This document shows positions 21,927 to 24,759 of a DNA stretch of 24,759 nucleotides, one piece after another. The position numbers and the translations under genes are program-made. The notes below the pieces were generated by a model. It made no database searches. It worked only from the letters and a program-made list of their open reading frames with translations, and was not told the origin of the DNA. Where the stretch lies: contig DASXHZ010000072.1 in the NCBI GenBank assembly GCA_036488085.1, forward strand, positions 1-24,759, written 5' to 3'. The stretch's first letter is position 1. Each line of letters begins with the position of its first letter. Source of the DNA: DASXHZ01 sp036488085. Its GTDB lineage: Bacteria; Acidobacteriota; Thermoanaerobaculia; Gp7-AA8.

Positions 21927-23888
21927 ATGGTCGCATCCGCGGAGCTCGAGGGACGGAGTCGCGTCATCATTGAAGGAGTGCAGCCGGAGGTCGATGCCGG
22001 CCTCTTTCCGGCGAAGCGTGTCGCCGGCGACAGTGTGGTCGTCGAGGCGGACATCTTCTCGGACGGACACGACGTGCTATCGGCGGTGGTGCTGTACCGC
22101 CACGCGTCGGAGAAGAAGTTCCGCGAGGTGCGGATGATCCCGATGCTGAACGACCGATGGAGGGCGGAGTTCGCGGTCGAGCAGCTCGGCTACACGATCT
22201 ACACGATCGAGGCGTGGGTCGACCACTTCCTGACGTGGCACCGCGACCTGAAGAAGCGTGTCGCCGCGAAGCAGTCCGACATCGACGTGCAGCTCGAGAT
22301 CGGACTCGAGATGATCCGCGCGGCGGCGAAACGCGCGAAGGCGCGCGACCGGAAGAAGCTCGACGCCGTGATCAAGCTGCTCGAGGGCGACGAGCCAATC
22401 GAAGTGAAGGCCGACGAGATGTACAGCGCCGACCTGCTGGAGCTGATGTGGCGCAGCGCGGAGCGGCGATTCGTCTCGCGTTACGCGATCGAGATCTTCA
22501 TCGAGGTCGACCGGAAGAAGGCGGCGTTCAGCACGTGGTACGAGATGTTCCCGCGGTCTGTAGGCACGTTGGCCGACGTCGAAAGAGCACTCCCCCGCGT
22601 TGCGAAGATGGGATTCGACGTGCTGTACCTTCCGCCGATCCATCCGATCGGAACCACGTTTCGCAAAGGGAAGAACAACAGCGAGGCGGCGAACGAAGGC
22701 GACGTCGGCTCGCCCTGGGCGATCGGCAACACCGCGGGCGGCCACAAGTCGATCCATCCGGAGCTCGGAACGATGGAAGACTTCGAGCGCCTCGTCGCGG
22801 CGGCCCAGCAACACGGCATCGAGATCGCGCTCGATGTCGCGTTCCAGGCGTCGCACGACCACCCGTACGTCGCGGAGCACCCGGAGTGGTTCCTGGCGCG
22901 TCCCGACGGGACGATCCAGTACGCGGAGAACACGCCGAAAAAGTACCAGGACATCTACCCGTTCCACTTCGAAACGGACGCGTGGCGCGAGCTGTGGAGC
23001 GAACTGTGCGACGTCTTCCGCTTCTGGATCGGCAAAGGCGTCCGCGTCTTCCGCGTCGACAACCCGCACACGAAGCCGTTGCCGTTCTGGCACTGGTGCA
23101 TCCGGGCGCTGAAGAACGAGTTCCCGGAGCTGATCTTTCTGGCCGAGGCCTTCACGCGGCCGAAGATCATGCAGTGGCTGGCGAAATGCGGCTTCACGCA
23201 GTCGTACACCTACTTCGCGTGGCGCAATACAAAATATGAGCTGACGGAGTACTTCAGCGAGATCACGAAGCCGCCCGTGAGCGACTTCTTCCGGCCGAAC
23301 GCATGGCCGAACACGCCCGACATCCTCACGGAGTACCTGCAATACGGCGGACGTCCGGCGTTCGTGATCCGGCTGATGCTCGCGGCGACGCTGTCGTCGA
23401 GCTACGGGATCTACGGGCCGGCGTTCGAGCGGATGGTGCACGTGGCGCGCGAGCCGGGGGGCGAGGAGTACTTCGACTCGGAGAAGTACCAGACGATCGC
23501 GTGGGGGACGTCCGACGACGATCTCTCCGACCTCATCGCAGCGGTGAATCGCATCCGCCGCGAGAATCCGGCGCTGCAGCAGAACCTGACGCTGCAGTTC
23601 CACGAGACCGACAACGACCAGATCCTCTGTTATTCGAAGGCGTCCGGCGACAACGTGATCGTGACGATCGTGAACGTCGATCCGCACAACGCGCAGTCGG
23701 GCTGGGTGACGCTCGACTTGCCCGAGGTCTCGCGCGCCTTCCAGGTGCACGACCTCCTCAGCAACGCCCGCCACACGTGGCAAGGCGGCCGGAACTTCGT
23801 GAAGCTCGATCCGAACGTGGTGCCGGCGCACATTTTCAAGATCCGACGGAAGGTGCGGACGGAGAGGGATTTTGAGTACTACTTGTAG
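21927..23888 (+). CDS. glgE: Alpha-1,4-glucan:maltose-1-phosphate maltosyltransferase
   Basis: 653 residues, the usual GlgE length. It transfers maltosyl units from maltose-1-phosphate to growing alpha-1,4-glucan (GH13_3). An N-terminal beta domain (RVIIEGVQPEVDAGLFPAKRV) is followed by the (beta/alpha)8 barrel with VLYLPPIHPIG, the nucleophile Asp378 in FRVDNPHTKP, acid/base Glu407 in LAEAFTRP and Asp465 in NTPDILTE; the 29-residue Asp-Glu spacing equals that of the characterised streptomycete enzyme. A C-terminal beta domain ends at FEYYL. The block EIALDVAFQASHDHPYV differs slightly from the family wording. It is followed by treS after a heptamer hairpin. Confidence 0.95.
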   Translation: MVASAELEGRSRVIIEGVQPEVDAGLFPAKRVAGDSVVVEADIFSDGHDVLSAVVLYRHASEKKFREVRMIPMLNDRWRAEFAVEQLGYTIYTIEAWVDHFLTWHRDLKKRVAAKQSDIDVQLEIGLEMIRAAAKRAKARDRKKLDAVIKLLEGDEPIEVKADEMYSADLLELMWRSAERRFVSRYAIEIFIEVDRKKAAFSTWYEMFPRSVGTLADVERALPRVAKMGFDVLYLPPIHPIGTTFRKGKNNSEAANEGDVGSPWAIGNTAGGHKSIHPELGTMEDFERLVAAAQQHGIEIALDVAFQASHDHPYVAEHPEWFLARPDGTIQYAENTPKKYQDIYPFHFETDAWRELWSELCDVFRFWIGKGVRVFRVDNPHTKPLPFWHWCIRALKNEFPELIFLAEAFTRPKIMQWLAKCGFTQSYTYFAWRNTKYELTEYFSEITKPPVSDFFRPNAWPNTPDILTEYLQYGGRPAFVIRLMLAATLSSSYGIYGPAFERMVHVAREPGGEEYFDSEKYQTIAWGTSDDDLSDLIAAVNRIRRENPALQQNLTLQFHETDNDQILCYSKASGDNVIVTIVNVDPHNAQSGWVTLDLPEVSRAFQVHDLLSNARHTWQGGRNFVKLDPNVVPAHIFKIRRKVRTERDFEYYL

Positions 23889-24011
23889 AGCGCGGAGGGC
23901 AGAGCGCAGAGCGCGGAGGACAGAGCGCAGAGCGCAGCGGGCAGAGCGCGGAGCGCAGACAAATCCGCGCGGCTTTTCTGCGCTCTGCGCACTGCGCACT
24001 GCGCTCTGACA
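23887..24011 (+). repeat. Heptamer array filling the glgE/treS spacer
   Basis: Left arm: ten 7-mers (AGAGCGC, GGAGGGC, AGCGGGC, GGAGCGC types) from 23887 to 23956, in phase with the AG of the glgE TAG. Right arm: TCTGCGC twice, ACTGCGC twice (23977-24004) and a last TCTGACA whose final A is the first base of the treS ATG. GAGCGCAG (23951-23958) pairs with CTGCGCTC (23978-23985) over a 19-base loop. Confidence 0.95.
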
Positions 24012-24759
24012 TGGACGCTTGGTACAAAGACGGGATCATCTACCAGACCCACGTTCGGGCGTTTTTCGACTCGAACGATGACGGGATTGGCGACTTCACG
24101 GGTCTCACGCGGAAGCTCGACTATCTGCAGGACCTCGGCGTCGACACGATCTGGCTGCTGCCGTTCTATCCCTCTCCGCTGAAAGACGACGGCTACGACA
24201 TCGCGAACTATACGGCCGTCAATCCGAGCTACGGGACGATGGGGGACTTCAAGGCGTTCCTCCGCGAGGCACACCGCCGCGGGTTGCGCGTCATCACGGA
24301 GCTGGTCATCAATCACACCAGCGACCAGCACGCGTGGTTCCAGAAGTCGCGGCGCGCGAAGCCCGACTCGCCGTGGCGCGACTTCTACGTCTGGAACGAC
24401 ACGCCCGACAAGTACCGCGACGCGCGGATCATCTTCAAGGATTACGAGACCTCGAACTGGGCGTGGGACCCGGTCGCGAAGGCGTACTACTGGCACCGCT
24501 TCTTCTCGCATCAGCCAGACCTGAACTTCGACAATCCGGCCGTGCACACCGCACTGCTCAAGGCGCTCGACTTCTGGATGGACATCGGCGTCGACGCGTT
24601 CCGCCTCGACGCGATCCCGTATCTGTACGAGCGCGAAGGGACGACGAGCGAGAACCTGCCTGAGACGCACGTCTATCTCAAGAAACTGCGCAAGCATCTC
24701 GATCAGAAATACCCCGGCAAGATGCTGCTCGCCGAAGCGAATCAGTGGCCGGAAGACAC
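24011..24759 (+). CDS. treS: Trehalose synthase (maltose alpha-glucosyltransferase), cut by window end
   Basis: The first 249 residues are present. They match the GH13_16 trehalose synthase start: WYKDGIIYQTHVRAFFDSN, DYLQDLGVDTIWLLPFYPSPLKDDGYDI, ELVINHTSDQHAWFQ, the nucleophile Asp200 in FRLDAIPYLYE and acid/base Glu242 in LLAEANQWPED. TreS interconverts maltose and trehalose. With glgE upstream it feeds the trehalose-to-glucan route; a maltokinase, fused to TreS or next to it, would be expected beyond the edge. No Shine-Dalgarno is visible because the repeat array runs into the ATG. Confidence 0.93.
   Translation, partial: MDAWYKDGIIYQTHVRAFFDSNDDGIGDFTGLTRKLDYLQDLGVDTIWLLPFYPSPLKDDGYDIANYTAVNPSYGTMGDFKAFLREAHRRGLRVITELVINHTSDQHAWFQKSRRAKPDSPWRDFYVWNDTPDKYRDARIIFKDYETSNWAWDPVAKAYYWHRFFSHQPDLNFDNPAVHTALLKALDFWMDIGVDAFRLDAIPYLYEREGTTSENLPETHVYLKKLRKHLDQKYPGKMLLAEANQWPED

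Noticed and set aside
21183..22070. Minus-strand frames with repeated GSQP/ALHPG text
   Set aside because: They are translations of the GGCTGAGAGCC repeat array fused to antisense of neighbouring genes.

Overview
The window is about 24.8 kb of GC-rich bacterial DNA with dense, short, mostly single-domain genes. No rRNA, tRNA, CRISPR array or transposase was recognised. Secreted proteins with N-terminal signal peptides, frequent GTGA/ATG-type start-stop overlaps, several RibD_C/DHFR-like reductases, a LytS-type kinase and a GlgE/TreS pair suggest a free-living Gram-negative soil-type bacterium. The many short hairpin repeats between genes remind me of Acidobacteriota (Thermoanaerobaculia-like) genomes, but this placement is a low-confidence inference.

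Layout. 1-464: no gene, only repeats, including a 7-mer array that turns into an 8-mer array directly upstream of a DUF962/Mpo1-like membrane protein (465-899). 868-3235 (minus): a compact operon of a DHFR-like reductase, a parallel beta-helix protein without an export signal and a class I methyltransferase. 3323-4021: exported MsrA, then a decayed DUF2911-like remnant. 4283-6053: LytS-type histidine kinase and a response regulator whose receiver is of LytR type but whose output is an OmpR-type winged helix. 6203-9912: three exported proteins (lipocalin-sized, uncharacterised, and a beta-propeller plus phosphoesterase). 9909-11500 (minus): three uncharacterised proteins separated by strong hairpins.

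11500-14685 is the eroded, plastic part of the window. It holds a frameshifted AbrB/MazE-type antitoxin, a VOC protein, a 75-bp direct repeat, a 16-unit 21-bp tandem array whose unit is itself a palindrome, two broken DHFR C-termini fused to the same 33-bp block, and an intact DUF433/DUF5615 toxin-antitoxin pair. 14686-18965 (minus) is a run of six genes: ankyrin protein, DinB-like protein, a 57-aa protein, DHFR-like reductase, serine hydrolase and a secreted protein.

18994-24759 (plus): a consensus-like promoter drives arsM (arsenite methylation), followed by a receiver-only regulator, a multi-pass membrane protein and, after a 520-bp repeat-filled gap, glgE and treS (cut by the window edge). 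TreS interconverts trehalose and maltose, and GlgE polymerises maltose-1-phosphate into alpha-glucan, so this end encodes part of the trehalose-to-glucan (GlgE) pathway; a maltokinase would be expected further right.

The most unusual signal is not a protein. The spacers arsM/regulator, regulator/membrane protein and glgE/treS are each filled by heptanucleotide tandem arrays whose two halves are complementary, so the spacer can fold into a long hairpin. In glgE/treS the array is in phase with the stop codon of one gene and runs up to the start codon of the next.
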